Shown piece after piece: positions 1-8,159 of a stretch of DNA of 64,000 nt. The notes under the pieces were generated by a model. That model had not been told where the DNA came from and ran no database searches. It saw only the letters and a list, made by a program, of their open reading frames with translations. The position numbers were made by a program, and so were the translations under genes. Every line of letters begins with the position of its first letter. Position 1 is the first letter of the stretch. The DNA comes from a virus. The stretch covers positions 1-64,000 of IMG/VR virus record IMGVR_UViG_3300050016_000100; one strand, written 5' to 3'.

Positions 1-489
1 GACGGGACGAACACCTACACTGCTGCGGTCAGCTCGACGTCAGGCGGAGAGGTGTGGAAGTCTGGCATCCTGACGGGAACGCTCGCCTCCAACACGACCA
101 TCACCGTCACGTTCTCCGGAACACCGATCATCGCCGAGTACCTCTCGATTGCCTACGTCACTGGTCTGTCCAGCGCCGCCGCCGACAAGACGGCCAGCGC
201 AGATGCTGGTACTGGGTCGAGCTACAGCGTGTCGACCGGGACGCTCGGCAAGGCCAACGAGGTCGTGTTCGGGAACCTGATAATCGCGAACGTGTCCGGG
301 GAAACGATAACCGAGGGTGCTGGGTTCACAACCATCGACCACGTCAACGGCTTCGGCGCATCAGGGCAGGAGAGCTACACGTTCGCTTACAAGATAGTCA
401 GCTCGACCGCCTCCGTAACGTACAATCCGACTAGCAACCTGGCGTCCGCAGCCGGGGCGATCTGCGTCGCCAGCTTCAAGGGTTTCTGA
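1..489 (+). CDS. Phage structural protein, C-terminal part (5' end outside window)
   Basis: The frame is open from the first base to the stop at 489, so the gene starts upstream of the window. The visible 162 residues are rich in Ser, Thr, Gly and Ala with alternating hydrophobic residues, a composition typical of beta-rich tail or fibre proteins. The C-terminus ends in a short hydrophobic beta-like segment. An ATG-like start inside it at 52 is not needed because the frame continues upstream. It lies 6 bp before the SPRY-like fibre gene, so it belongs to the tail-fibre block. The family is not recognised. Confidence 0.6.
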   Translation, partial: DGTNTYTAAVSSTSGGEVWKSGILTGTLASNTTITVTFSGTPIIAEYLSIAYVTGLSSAAADKTASADAGTGSSYSVSTGTLGKANEVVFGNLIIANVSGETITEGAGFTTIDHVNGFGASGQESYTFAYKIVSSTASVTYNPTSNLASAAGAICVASFKGF

Positions 490-495
490 CCGCCA

Positions 496-2112
496 ATGAC
501 GACGCGCACCACGCTCAACCCGGCGGACTGCGGCGCGAACATCTTGCTGCTGAACGGGCACCTGCAAGCGGAGAAGATAGCAGCAGATAATGCGTTCACG
601 TTGGTCCGGTCGACCACCGCGCGCAATACTGGGAAGGTCTACTTCGAGTTCACGTCGTGGGTTCCAACAGGTGTCCCGCAGAACTCCTTCAACTATGTTG
701 GATTGTCGGACAGCGTTGCTCCCGTCAACGGCCTCATCGGTGCGCCTGGTAGCGTCGGATGCTGCTGGGGTTACGGCCCATTCGGCGGGGCGATGTACAC
801 AGGTGCCCCGCCAGACAGCAGCGGATTCAGCGGAGCAGCACTTCCCTCCACGGCGATCGCGAACGGCACGCACGGCATCGCCGTCGATTTCGATACCGGG
901 AAGGTATGGTTTACCGACGACTCTGGTGCCTGGTTACAAGGTGATCCGGTTGCAGGTACGTCCCCGTCGATGCAGCAGACCTCTGGCATCGGGTCGACGC
1001 CTCTGTACGCCGCTGCTATGTTCTTCAGCAACGACGGGTTCTTCATATTCAATTTCGGCGCCCAGCCGCTCGCCTACCTGCCGCCGAATGGATTTCAATC
1101 GTGGGACCCCCCTCCGCCTGGTCCGCACCAAGTGATCCCGGGGAGTTCGCCGCTTAACTTCTATGCTGGTATTTCGGCCCCCGGCGTGCGTCTAAGCCTT
1201 CAGAGCGACAGTGCTATACCGACGGTCGACGTCCCGTCGGCGAGCATCATCTACGTGTGGCCGTGCAACGGTTCGATTCTCCCGGTCTACAATGGCGACC
1301 ATTTTGCATCTTTCGACATGAGCGTCGGGGCGTCGATCCGGCTCGATGCTACAAATTATCCTGCTGGATGTCTGTTCGACGTCTGGGGATTCGCCAGCGG
1401 GGATGGAGCCAGCGGAAGCGTCGGCACCAGCGGAAGCTACACGCCGATCGTTGGGAACGTCGGGGTGTGCTCGCTTCTTGGCGGCATCGAGGTCAACGCC
1501 AACCAGACCACGATGCGCAACGGGACCGGCACGATGGTCGTGCCCGAGATGCAGGCGACTTATCTGGGGACGTTCTATACGACCACGGCCGGCCACACCG
1601 CGATGGTGAGGTTCCCAGCGGCGGTCTTGGGCGGGGCCAACAATGTGCTCGGCCTGTGGAACAACTACAATCGTGTGCGGATCGTCGCTCAGTGCCGCGA
1701 CCTCGGCGTCTTGCTAACGATGCCGGTGACAAACCTCGGATGGACAAACGCGTCCGCGACCTGGGCATATGCGGACGCCAGCGCGAACAACAGCATCACC
1801 TGGGTCGATGGCCTCGGCAAGTCACGAGTTCGCGGCGTCTACAGATCGTCCTTTGCCACCCAGAGCGTAAGCCCGTCTGCCTTCGGCGTCGGGATCGCGC
1901 TCGATGCTGACCTCACGTTCGCGAACGGCTCGGCGATCGGCGGCAAGAATGGTGCTGCGGACGCCTCGTTCATGGCAACCGCGATGGCAAACCGTGCCGA
2001 CGGGCCGCAGCGAGGTCTGCACAAGTACACCGCCGCTGAGATCGGAACGACGGAGCCGGTATGGGTGATCGGCGATCCATTCAGCGGCCTCGAGATCGAA
2101 CTGGATATGTAG
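496..2112 (+). CDS. Tail fibre protein with N-terminal SPRY-like domain
   Basis: A 538-aa protein. Residues about 15-200 look like a B30.2/SPRY beta-sandwich, with the characteristic stretch GIAVDFDTGKVWF near residue 125 followed by a D-G-W-type loop. The rest is Ser/Thr/Gly/Asn-rich beta sequence without recognisable domains. SPRY-like domains in phage fibres are generally thought to bind surface ligands, so a host-recognition role is likely but inferred. It is followed 17 bp later by the SGNH-like gene, in the same strand and block. Confidence 0.6.
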   Translation: MTTRTTLNPADCGANILLLNGHLQAEKIAADNAFTLVRSTTARNTGKVYFEFTSWVPTGVPQNSFNYVGLSDSVAPVNGLIGAPGSVGCCWGYGPFGGAMYTGAPPDSSGFSGAALPSTAIANGTHGIAVDFDTGKVWFTDDSGAWLQGDPVAGTSPSMQQTSGIGSTPLYAAAMFFSNDGFFIFNFGAQPLAYLPPNGFQSWDPPPPGPHQVIPGSSPLNFYAGISAPGVRLSLQSDSAIPTVDVPSASIIYVWPCNGSILPVYNGDHFASFDMSVGASIRLDATNYPAGCLFDVWGFASGDGASGSVGTSGSYTPIVGNVGVCSLLGGIEVNANQTTMRNGTGTMVVPEMQATYLGTFYTTTAGHTAMVRFPAAVLGGANNVLGLWNNYNRVRIVAQCRDLGVLLTMPVTNLGWTNASATWAYADASANNSITWVDGLGKSRVRGVYRSSFATQSVSPSAFGVGIALDADLTFANGSAIGGKNGAADASFMATAMANRADGPQRGLHKYTAAEIGTTEPVWVIGDPFSGLEIELDM

Positions 2113-2129
2113 GCAGCAAAGGAAACACC

Positions 2130-3092
2130 ATGCGCATCATCGACTTCGGAGCCAGCCTCACGATGGAGATCGCCACCGGACCCAACTCCATCGGGTACCG
2201 GCACGCCAACGCGATCATCTTCGGCAGGCCGTACAACGCGGCCGACAATCACGCCGTCAGCGGATCGTCCTTCGCCGATATCAGCAGGCAAGTGTTCAAT
2301 CTGGTGCCGATGGACGGCGACATCTACTGCGAGCTTTCGGCGATCAACGACGAGCTCTCCTACAGCTCCGGCGTCCCTATGCCGGCGGGCTACCTGACGC
2401 TGCTCCGCGAGATCATCGCGACGCACATCGCTTCGGCGTGCAGCGCGACGCGCCTGCTGGCAACCGACCCGAGCGTGGTCAAGGCCGGGAGCTGGTCTAG
2501 CTACGCGCCGCTGGCCATGCCGAACGAGATGTGCACCTCCAGCGGCGGGACCATCGACTTCCCGCTGACGGTGATCGACGGGAAGTTCGGCGTCTGCATC
2601 TACACCATCTTCAATGACAGCAGTTCGTTCGATGTTCTGGTGGACGGCGTCAAGGTCGGCAATATCTCGTCGAACTGTGCAGTGGACCCGTCGACCGTGC
2701 TGTACAAGGGCGGCGGCATCGGTGTCGGCGTCAACGTCGGAACGCGGATCGCGTACTTCAACTGCGCGTCCGGTGCCCGCACCGTCAGACTTGTCGCGCA
2801 GGAAGTCGGCGGCAATCCAGAGGCCGTGGCGTTCGTGTGTACCGGCGCCAGCGTCAGGCCTTTCACGCTCCTCGGATCGCCGATCAGTCATCTGGCCGGT
2901 GACGACACACCGAACATCAACGCGAACACCAGCGCCGCCGTTGCGGACGCCGTTGCGCAGGGCTACGCTGCCGCCTACTACGACGTCGGCAGTGCTGCCA
3001 GTCTGATCTATCCGGACGACTACATGGACCAGGTGCATCCCAAGAGCAGCGGCAACGTAAAACTTGGTCTTGTGCTGGGTTCGACACGATAG
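2130..3092 (+). CDS. SGNH/GDSL-hydrolase-like tail protein
   Basis: I place the start at ATG 2130 because an AAAGGA ribosome site precedes it; the open frame goes further upstream but overlaps the previous gene. The N-terminus MRIIDFGASLTM matches block I of SGNH hydrolases (GDSL-type, here GASL, nucleophile Ser at residue 9). The C-terminus has DQVHPKSSGN, the block V Asp-x-x-His pair that completes the catalytic triad. The middle, about residues 130-240, is a beta-rich insert. Such enzymes on phage tails can de-acetylate or de-esterify surface polysaccharide. The fold call is good; the substrate is unknown. Confidence 0.65.
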   Translation: MRIIDFGASLTMEIATGPNSIGYRHANAIIFGRPYNAADNHAVSGSSFADISRQVFNLVPMDGDIYCELSAINDELSYSSGVPMPAGYLTLLREIIATHIASACSATRLLATDPSVVKAGSWSSYAPLAMPNEMCTSSGGTIDFPLTVIDGKFGVCIYTIFNDSSSFDVLVDGVKVGNISSNCAVDPSTVLYKGGGIGVGVNVGTRIAYFNCASGARTVRLVAQEVGGNPEAVAFVCTGASVRPFTLLGSPISHLAGDDTPNINANTSAAVADAVAQGYAAAYYDVGSAASLIYPDDYMDQVHPKSSGNVKLGLVLGSTR

Positions 3093-3101
3093 GGCGACAA
3101 C

Positions 3102-4154
3102 ATGACCGTGAATCTGAAGCCAAATGTGGTTGATCTCAGTCACTACGACAATGTGACAGACTGGGACGCTGTCAAAGCGTTCGGCATCCTTGGCGTCATC
3201 AACAAAGCGACCGAAGGTCCTGGCATGGCCGATCGGACCTTTGCGATCCGCCGTCCGGAGGCCGCCAAACGCGGAATCCTTTTCGGTGCTTATCATTATC
3301 TTAGGCCCGGGAGCGTCACCGCGCAGGTCCGCCACATGCTCGATGTCATCGGCGATCCCGCCGGCATCGGGCTGGCGTTGGACCATGAGGACCCGAATGT
3401 GCCGCTGGCCAGCGCGCAAGCGTTCTGCGAGTGCATGAAGGAAGAGGTTGGCCGGTATCCGTGGCTCTACAGCGGATTCCTCATCAAACAGCAGCTTGGC
3501 CAGCGAATTAATCCGTTCTGGCGCGGCATCCAGTTGTGGCTCTCGCACTACTCGACCCACCCGACTTGGCCGCCATGCTGGGATAAGCCATTCTTGATTC
3601 AATTTACCGGCGATGGCGTGGGTCCAGGACCGCATCATGTGGATGGCATCGCGCCGCGCAGCGGCATCGACATTGATAGCTTTGACGGCACTGCCGAGCA
3701 GCTCGCGGCCGCGTGGGCCGGTGGCGTCACGCTCGCCGCAGCGGCCGCCGATCCGGCCACCGTCGCGCCGCCCATTGTGGTCGCAGGGCGCCGGCAGACC
3801 GGCATCACCATGACCAACTTCGGCGGCCCTGGCGACGTAAACGAAAGCGCCTATGAGCCGGGCAAGTTTGTCGATCCGACCAAGCCCGGCGTCGCGCTTC
3901 CGTTCCACCTCGCGGGCACACTGCCAAAGGTTCGCGTCTATTACGGCGACAAGTCCGTGGTCTGCGACATCGTTGACGTCGGCCCGCACAACACCCGCGA
4001 CGACTACTGGACGACTGGTGCGCGGCCGCTGGCCGAGAGCCAAGGCGGCAATCGCGCCGGCATCGACGGCACTCCGGCCGTGTTCGACGCGTTCAACATC
4101 GCGCCGAACGACCCGGCCTATGGCAAGATTGAGGTGGACTGGGAGTTCGTTTAA
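3102..4154 (+). CDS. Endolysin: GH25 lysozyme with C-terminal double-psi barrel-like domain
   Basis: A 350-aa protein. Residues 8-215 resemble glycoside hydrolase family 25 muramidases: VDLSHYDN with Asp11, the KATEG strand, GAYHY, and the acidic LALDHEDP with Asp94/Glu96, all expected in the active site. Residues about 240-350 look like an RlpA-type double-psi beta-barrel (VCDIVDVGPHNT, then a TPAVFDAF segment). The barrel could bind or cut glycan or peptide. No signal peptide is visible, so release would depend on a holin; the holin-like gene follows 23 bp later. Confidence 0.8.
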   Translation: MTVNLKPNVVDLSHYDNVTDWDAVKAFGILGVINKATEGPGMADRTFAIRRPEAAKRGILFGAYHYLRPGSVTAQVRHMLDVIGDPAGIGLALDHEDPNVPLASAQAFCECMKEEVGRYPWLYSGFLIKQQLGQRINPFWRGIQLWLSHYSTHPTWPPCWDKPFLIQFTGDGVGPGPHHVDGIAPRSGIDIDSFDGTAEQLAAAWAGGVTLAAAAADPATVAPPIVVAGRRQTGITMTNFGGPGDVNESAYEPGKFVDPTKPGVALPFHLAGTLPKVRVYYGDKSVVCDIVDVGPHNTRDDYWTTGARPLAESQGGNRAGIDGTPAVFDAFNIAPNDPAYGKIEVDWEFV

Positions 4155-4177
4155 CAGTTTTACAAAAGGAGTTTCCG

Positions 4178-4918
4178 ATGAGGGCGATCATCTTCGCTGC
4201 TTTCCTTCTACTCGCGCCTGTGGCTGCGGTCGCCCAGGCATCACCGCCGCCAGCTTCGACCGGGCCCGTCGCGGTTGGCCAGGCGATGGCGCACGTCGAT
4301 CAGCAGGGCCAGGTCGCAATCGTTCAGGCACCGGCCAGTGTCAGTTTCGGTTCCCTTGGCGGTGAGCTACTTCAGTGGCTCGCGCTGGTGTTCGGTGCTC
4401 CGATCGCGACCTTCATCACGCTTTGGATGAAGGCACTCGCGAAACGTGCCGGAGTCGAAGTAACCGCGGCGATGAGCGATAAGCTCGACGGTATCATCCA
4501 GAACGGCCTAATGGCGGGCGCGCACAACATCGGCGCGGATATGAAGGGCAGACTGAACGTAGACGTTCGCAACGACATGGTGGCGCAGGCCGTGGCCTAT
4601 GCACAGGCGCACGGCGCGGACACGATCAAGGATCTGTCCAATAGCAACACTTCGTTCGCATGGATGAAGTCCTTCGACCCGAACTCGGCGGCTGTTCAGG
4701 AAGCGCTGCGAGCTCGCGCCGCGAAGGTGCTCAACGATGTCTCGCCTCCGGGCGCGGTGACGAAACCACCGGCGACCACTACGGACACGGCCGCGCCAGC
4801 GCCGGCGCCAGGCGGCGCCGCCGCCGCGCCATTGGCTGGCGATCCGCCACCGACTCCGTCAGCTGCTCCGCCGGCGGCTTCACCGGCTCCGGCACCCGCG
4901 GGAGCGTCGCCAGCCTGA
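4178..4918 (+). CDS. Holin-like membrane protein (LLH/superfamily-6-like)
   Basis: A 246-aa protein with a strong AAAAGGAG ribosome site. It has an N-terminal hydrophobic signal-like segment (residues 1-20), a second membrane segment near residues 65-85 (LALVFGAPIATFITLWMKAL), then a helical region and a Pro/Ala-rich low-complexity tail from about residue 195. This order (membrane helix followed by a helix with regular acidic residues and a C-terminal linker) resembles the LLH holin family. Its place directly after the endolysin supports lysis. A structural tail-tip role is not excluded. Confidence 0.5.
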   Translation: MRAIIFAAFLLLAPVAAVAQASPPPASTGPVAVGQAMAHVDQQGQVAIVQAPASVSFGSLGGELLQWLALVFGAPIATFITLWMKALAKRAGVEVTAAMSDKLDGIIQNGLMAGAHNIGADMKGRLNVDVRNDMVAQAVAYAQAHGADTIKDLSNSNTSFAWMKSFDPNSAAVQEALRARAAKVLNDVSPPGAVTKPPATTTDTAAPAPAPGGAAAAPLAGDPPPTPSAAPPAASPAPAPAGASPA

Positions 4919-4920
4919 GA

Positions 4921-4936
4921 CGTTTCACGTGAAACA
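4921..4936. promoter_or_regulatory. parS-like palindrome
   Basis: CGTTTCACGTGAAACA lies between the holin-like gene and the next gene. It contains the perfect 14-bp palindrome GTTTCACGTGAAAC and matches 15 of 16 positions of the conserved bacterial parS (ParB-binding) sequence TGTTTCACGTGAAACA as I know it. A run of T follows, so a weak stem-loop terminator is the alternative reading, but the stem is only 5 bp around an ACGT loop. Confidence 0.55.
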
Positions 4937-4956
4937 TTTTTAAGCCGAGGTCCGCG

Positions 4957-5718
4957 ATGACGATCTTGAAGTATGGAAAAAAACCGGCGCGCATCGGAGC
5001 AGTGAAGATGCGCTTCGGCGCGTTCTTCGACTCGCGTAAGCTACCGGTGCCCCCCAGGCGGTTCGGCCACTATTCGATAGGGCAGCCTTGGGGAATGTTG
5101 GCCAATGATAAATACTCGAATTGCATCTTCGCGGGCGCTGCGCATGAGACGATGGTGTGGAAGCACGAGGCCGGCATCATTGTGCCGTTCCGCGACCAGG
5201 ATGTTCTCGCCGATTATGCGGCCGTAACTGGATTCGATCCGGAGAAACCGGAGACGGACCAAGGCGGCGATATGCAGGCGGCCGCATCCTACCGGCGCAA
5301 GATCGGCATCATCGATGCCCATGGAGTTCGCCACAAGATTGATGCTTACAATGCGCTGCGTCCTGGCTACGAACGCGACCTGGCGCTCGCTGTCTATCTA
5401 ACCGGTGCCGCCGGTGTCGGCCTGATGCTGCCGCCAAGCGCTGAGGCGCAGTTCGCCGCCGGCGAGGTGTGGGACGTGGTGCCTGGCGAAACCGGAAAGG
5501 ACGGCCATTATGTGCCATGCGTGGGTCGCAACAGTGCTGGCGACTACCTGGTGGCCACATGGGAACGGCTTCATGCGATGACGCCCGACTTTTATGCGGC
5601 GTATTGCGACGAGGCGACGGTCTATATATCGTTCGATGCGCTCGACGCCAAAGGCCTTACGCCCGAGGGCTATGCGGCGGATCAACTAAGGGCAAGCGTG
5701 GCGGCGATCGCCGCCTGA
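4957..5718 (+). CDS. Papain-like-fold candidate protein of unknown substrate
   Basis: A 253-aa protein, start ATG with GAGG upstream. It shows a possible catalytic Cys in NDKYSNCIFAGAAH (about residue 56) and a possible His in DGHYVPCVGRN (about residue 184), followed by an aromatic strand ATWERLHAM; this order is reminiscent of papain-like or C39-like peptidases. No signal peptide is seen. It sits in the lysis and secreted-protein block. The fold is inferred only from motif order; activity is not established. Confidence 0.4.
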   Translation: MTILKYGKKPARIGAVKMRFGAFFDSRKLPVPPRRFGHYSIGQPWGMLANDKYSNCIFAGAAHETMVWKHEAGIIVPFRDQDVLADYAAVTGFDPEKPETDQGGDMQAAASYRRKIGIIDAHGVRHKIDAYNALRPGYERDLALAVYLTGAAGVGLMLPPSAEAQFAAGEVWDVVPGETGKDGHYVPCVGRNSAGDYLVATWERLHAMTPDFYAAYCDEATVYISFDALDAKGLTPEGYAADQLRASVAAIAA

Positions 5719-5733
5719 AAAGGGAGTGACTTC

Positions 5734-6069
5734 ATGTTCAAGAATGTTCTACGCATGGGATTGCTCGGGGCGGCCCTTCTCACGGCCGGCTGCACCCCGG
5801 GAACCCTTCCGCAACTCGTCGTTCCGACCGTGGCGCAGGTCCAAGCTGCAACCGTTCAAGCCTGCAGCTATCTGCCGGACGTCGTGGCCGTCGCAAACAT
5901 CATCTCGGCGACCAACACGATGATCTCGACCGCCGCCGGGATTGCGTCGCAAATATGTAGTGTCGTGTTCGCGCCGCCGAAGAGTGCCGCCCGCTTTGGC
6001 GCCACGCTGCCGACCGTCAATGGTGTCGTCGTCACCGGACATTTCGTAGCCGGAAGACGCCTAAGATGA
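5734..6069 (+). CDS. Small putative lipoprotein
   Basis: A 111-aa protein with a lipoprotein signal: MFKNVLRMGLLGAALLTAGC, where LTAGC is a good lipobox and Cys20 would be lipidated. The mature part has Ala/Val-rich helices and two more cysteines. It overlaps the next gene by 4 bp (ATGA), so the two are translationally coupled. An outer-membrane spanin-type role is possible from position, but the mature region lacks the proline-rich look of classic o-spanins. Confidence 0.5.
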   Translation: MFKNVLRMGLLGAALLTAGCTPGTLPQLVVPTVAQVQAATVQACSYLPDVVAVANIISATNTMISTAAGIASQICSVVFAPPKSAARFGATLPTVNGVVVTGHFVAGRRLR

Positions 6070-6344
6070 TCAGGCTGCTACTTCTCGCAGCGATGATCTC
6101 GGCCGTCGCCCCTTCCCGGGCGGCGGCCTCCGATCTGACCCTCGAGGACGTCCGCGCGCTGGTCGCCGCGATGGGATTCAATCCCGGGACCAGCCGGTTA
6201 TTCGGCAACCGCGGCGTACAGACACTGACCAACGTCGACGTCGATAAAGGCGAAAAGCGGGGCGAGTTCGTGATCCGGGTCCGCATTTTGGGACCGAAGG
6301 CAGCGAGGCGACACCATTCTGCCGAGGCAATCCCGCCTCATTGA
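6066..6344 (+). CDS. Small secreted protein of unknown function
   Basis: A 92-aa protein starting in the ATGA overlap with the lipoprotein gene. Residues 1-21 form a signal peptide (MIRLLLLAAMISAVAPSRAAA). The mature part has an alternating basic/hydrophobic strand (GEFVIRVRILGP) and a His/Pro tail. Predicted periplasmic. No family recognised. Confidence 0.5.
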   Translation: MIRLLLLAAMISAVAPSRAAASDLTLEDVRALVAAMGFNPGTSRLFGNRGVQTLTNVDVDKGEKRGEFVIRVRILGPKAARRHHSAEAIPPH

Positions 6345-6358
6345 CGGGAGATACCATC

Positions 6359-6628
6359 ATGAGAGTTATGCCGCTGATCACGTTCTATGAGAAGCACGGC
6401 GCCCAGGTGAAGGCAAAGTTCGACGAGCTTGCCGGCAGGGGAGCACCGGGCTCGCACCTGGGCCTGGATCTTGCCGACACCGCCCTGGACTTCATCAAGA
6501 AGCACTGGCCGGCCTGGAACGAGGACAACCTGATCGACGACTTCAAGACCATGATCCACGAGGAGCTGGCACCGGAGCCGGCAGCCGGGCAGGTGCCTCC
6601 TCGCGACCAGGCCCAGGGGGATCGCTGA
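6359..6628 (+). CDS. Small hypothetical protein
   Basis: I chose ATG 6359 (MRVMPLITFYEKHG) because GGGAG lies 9 bp upstream; the open frame extends back to a TTG at 6341. The product is about 89 aa, acidic and helical, with WPAWNEDNLIDDF in the middle and a Pro/Gln tail. No signal peptide or membrane segment. It is followed 1 bp later by a GTG-started membrane gene. Confidence 0.5.
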   Translation: MRVMPLITFYEKHGAQVKAKFDELAGRGAPGSHLGLDLADTALDFIKKHWPAWNEDNLIDDFKTMIHEELAPEPAAGQVPPRDQAQGDR

Positions 6629-6629
6629 C

Positions 6630-7037
6630 GTGGCTGCCAAGGGCAGCACCGGGCAGACCGTGCTCGTCATCGGGATCATCGCCAGCGTGGCCATGGGCGT
6701 GGGAAGCACATTCCTACAGCTCCTGAACCCGAAGGGCGACTACGACAAGATGACCGTGAGGGTGGACACACTCGAGCGCGACATCCGCTGGAACTTCATC
6801 ACCAAGGAGTCCGAGGGCAAGGACGTTGGTCACATCAAGGACATCGAGGCCAAGGACGTCGCCCGCATCGACCGCGACATCTCCGAGCTGAAGGTGGCTC
6901 TGTCTGACCTGAACAAGTCGATCAACACCACCTACTCAGCCAAGGACGTGTTGGTCTCCCTCCAGAACAGGATCGCCGAGCTGGAGCGCGTCATCCGCGA
7001 CACTACCCGGCAGCCAGTCCCAGTCACGCAGAAGTAG
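6630..7037 (+). CDS. Membrane-anchored coiled-coil protein
   Basis: A 135-aa protein with a GTG start. Residues about 9-30 form one transmembrane helix (VLVIGIIASVAMGVGSTFL), followed by a long charged helical region with heptad-like spacing to residue 125. This topology (inner-membrane anchor plus periplasmic coiled coil) is seen in i-spanins, and the gene is in the lysis block, but the family is not recognised. Confidence 0.5.
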   Translation: MAAKGSTGQTVLVIGIIASVAMGVGSTFLQLLNPKGDYDKMTVRVDTLERDIRWNFITKESEGKDVGHIKDIEAKDVARIDRDISELKVALSDLNKSINTTYSAKDVLVSLQNRIAELERVIRDTTRQPVPVTQK

Positions 7038-7041
7038 AGAC

Positions 7042-7314
7042 ATGAACATCGCCAGTGTAGTCATGGTCGTGCTCCTGCTGTCCGTCACGGCGGTGGAGGC
7101 ACGCTTCTACTGGCCGTGGGAGCAGCCGCACGGGCGCCGCCACGCCCAGCGCGGCAACAGCGAGGCGATCAAGCCGCTGGGGGAGCCGAACTGTCAGCAG
7201 ATAAGGGAGGCCATCAAGACCCTGGAGCCGGACCGCCTGGAGAGGGCGCTGAGGTCGGCGTCGAGGAGGCAGCGCGACGCCATCGACAAGTGCCAGCAGG
7301 AGACTGGACCATGA
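7042..7314 (+). CDS. Small secreted helical protein
   Basis: A 90-aa protein, signal peptide at residues 1-20 (MNIASVVMVVLLLSVTAVEA). The mature part is basic and helical with two Cys (CQQIREAIKTL and DKCQQE) that could pair. It overlaps the next gene by 4 bp (ATGA), suggesting coupled translation of two envelope proteins. Confidence 0.5.
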   Translation: MNIASVVMVVLLLSVTAVEARFYWPWEQPHGRRHAQRGNSEAIKPLGEPNCQQIREAIKTLEPDRLERALRSASRRQRDAIDKCQQETGP

Positions 7315-7643
7315 CGAGCGAGAACGGACTGCGCGCGTCCGGGATACGAATTACGCTGCCGACTCTGGGTGCAATCTCGTCGATCATCGGCGTGTTCATA
7401 TTCGTCAGCGGGTGGGTCATCGGCTACCTAACGTTCCGCGCCGACATGCGCACCATCAGCGAGGGCGTGGTGTCTCTAAAGACAGAGATAGCCTCCCTTC
7501 AGACCCGCAACAACATCATGAGCCAGACGATCACCGACGACCGCCAGACCTTGTCTAACCGGCTCACAGCCATCGAGATTGACAGCAAGTACATCAGCCA
7601 GGGCATCGCTGAGCTGAAGATCGCCATTGTCCCGAAACGTTAA
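7311..7643 (+). CDS. Membrane-anchored coiled-coil protein
   Basis: A 110-aa protein started at the ATGA overlap; the open frame upstream is a shadow of the previous gene. It has one transmembrane helix near residues 20-42 (LGAISSIIGVFIFVSGWVIGY) and a C-terminal coiled coil with regular Leu/Ile. Topology is like the protein at 6630-7037, so the two may be diverged relatives or partners. Possible i-spanin-type function from position only. Confidence 0.5.
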   Translation: MTSENGLRASGIRITLPTLGAISSIIGVFIFVSGWVIGYLTFRADMRTISEGVVSLKTEIASLQTRNNIMSQTITDDRQTLSNRLTAIEIDSKYISQGIAELKIAIVPKR

Positions 7644-7662
7644 AACCAGCGGAGAATCCGTC

Positions 7663-7842
7663 ATGTCCCTACTTGGCTTAATCCTCGTCATCATCCTCGT
7701 TCTATTCCTGCTCGGCGGTGTTGCGCCGTGGGGCAACTATCCCGGCCCCTATCACGGCTACGGCTTCGGCGGTGGCGGCATCAGCCTGGTCGGCGTCGTG
7801 CTTATTGTTGTTCTCGTCCTCGTACTGCTCGGGAGGCTGTGA
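7663..7842 (+). CDS. DUF3309-like small membrane protein
   Basis: A 59-aa protein starting at ATG 7663 with GGAGA upstream. It has two very hydrophobic helices (MSLLGLILVIILVLFLLGG and a C-terminal VVLIVVLVLVLLGRL) joined by a Gly/Tyr/Pro loop. This two-helix, Gly-rich-loop pattern is typical of the DUF3309 proteins common in Alphaproteobacteria. Function unknown. Overlaps the next gene by 1 bp. Confidence 0.6.
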   Translation: MSLLGLILVIILVLFLLGGVAPWGNYPGPYHGYGFGGGGISLVGVVLIVVLVLVLLGRL

Positions 7843-7961
7843 TGCCGGCCACGATTTCGCTACAGCTTATCGGCATCTGGATCTGCGTCGGATTCTTCAC
7901 CGGCATCGGCTGGGCGATCGCGAACGTCATCATCAGCCGATTGCTGTTCCGAGGAATCTGA
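7842..7961 (+). CDS. Very small membrane protein
   Basis: A 39-aa ORF, ATG sharing its A with the stop of the DUF3309-like gene. The sequence is a single hydrophobic helix (LIGIWICVGFFTGIGWAIA) followed by a short basic end. Overlapping start and GGGAGG ribosome site upstream make it credible in spite of its size. Function unknown. Confidence 0.45.
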   Translation: MPATISLQLIGIWICVGFFTGIGWAIANVIISRLLFRGI

Positions 7962-7987
7962 CTTTACGCGTTTAGAGATTTTCGGTC

Positions 7988-8010
7988 CGCCGGGGTTGTG
8001 CGCCCCGGCG
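7988..8010 (+). other. GC-rich hairpin
   Basis: CGCCGGGG and CCCCGGCG form a perfect 8-bp stem around a 7-nt loop, 26 bp after the small membrane gene. No T-run follows, so it is not a classical terminator; it may still slow transcription or protect the upstream mRNA. The remaining sequence to 8159 shows nothing else clear. Confidence 0.4.
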
Positions 8011-8159
8011 ACCTTCGCTATTGTGCCGACTTCCCCCACAACACGGAACGAATCACGAGTCCCTGTCCCGCGCTTGACCGCGCGCCCCGCAACCAGCACT
8101 TCCGTTTTTCGATCAATTTATAGGTCGAAAAAGTGAAGTGTCCGACAACGGAGCAAGAC

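Noticed and set aside
1839-4043. Leftward 734-codon open frame antisense to the fibre, SGNH and endolysin genes
   Set aside because: Low-complexity Arg/Ala/Asp product without motifs; it overlaps three rightward genes with clear domains, a usual artefact of high-GC codon bias.
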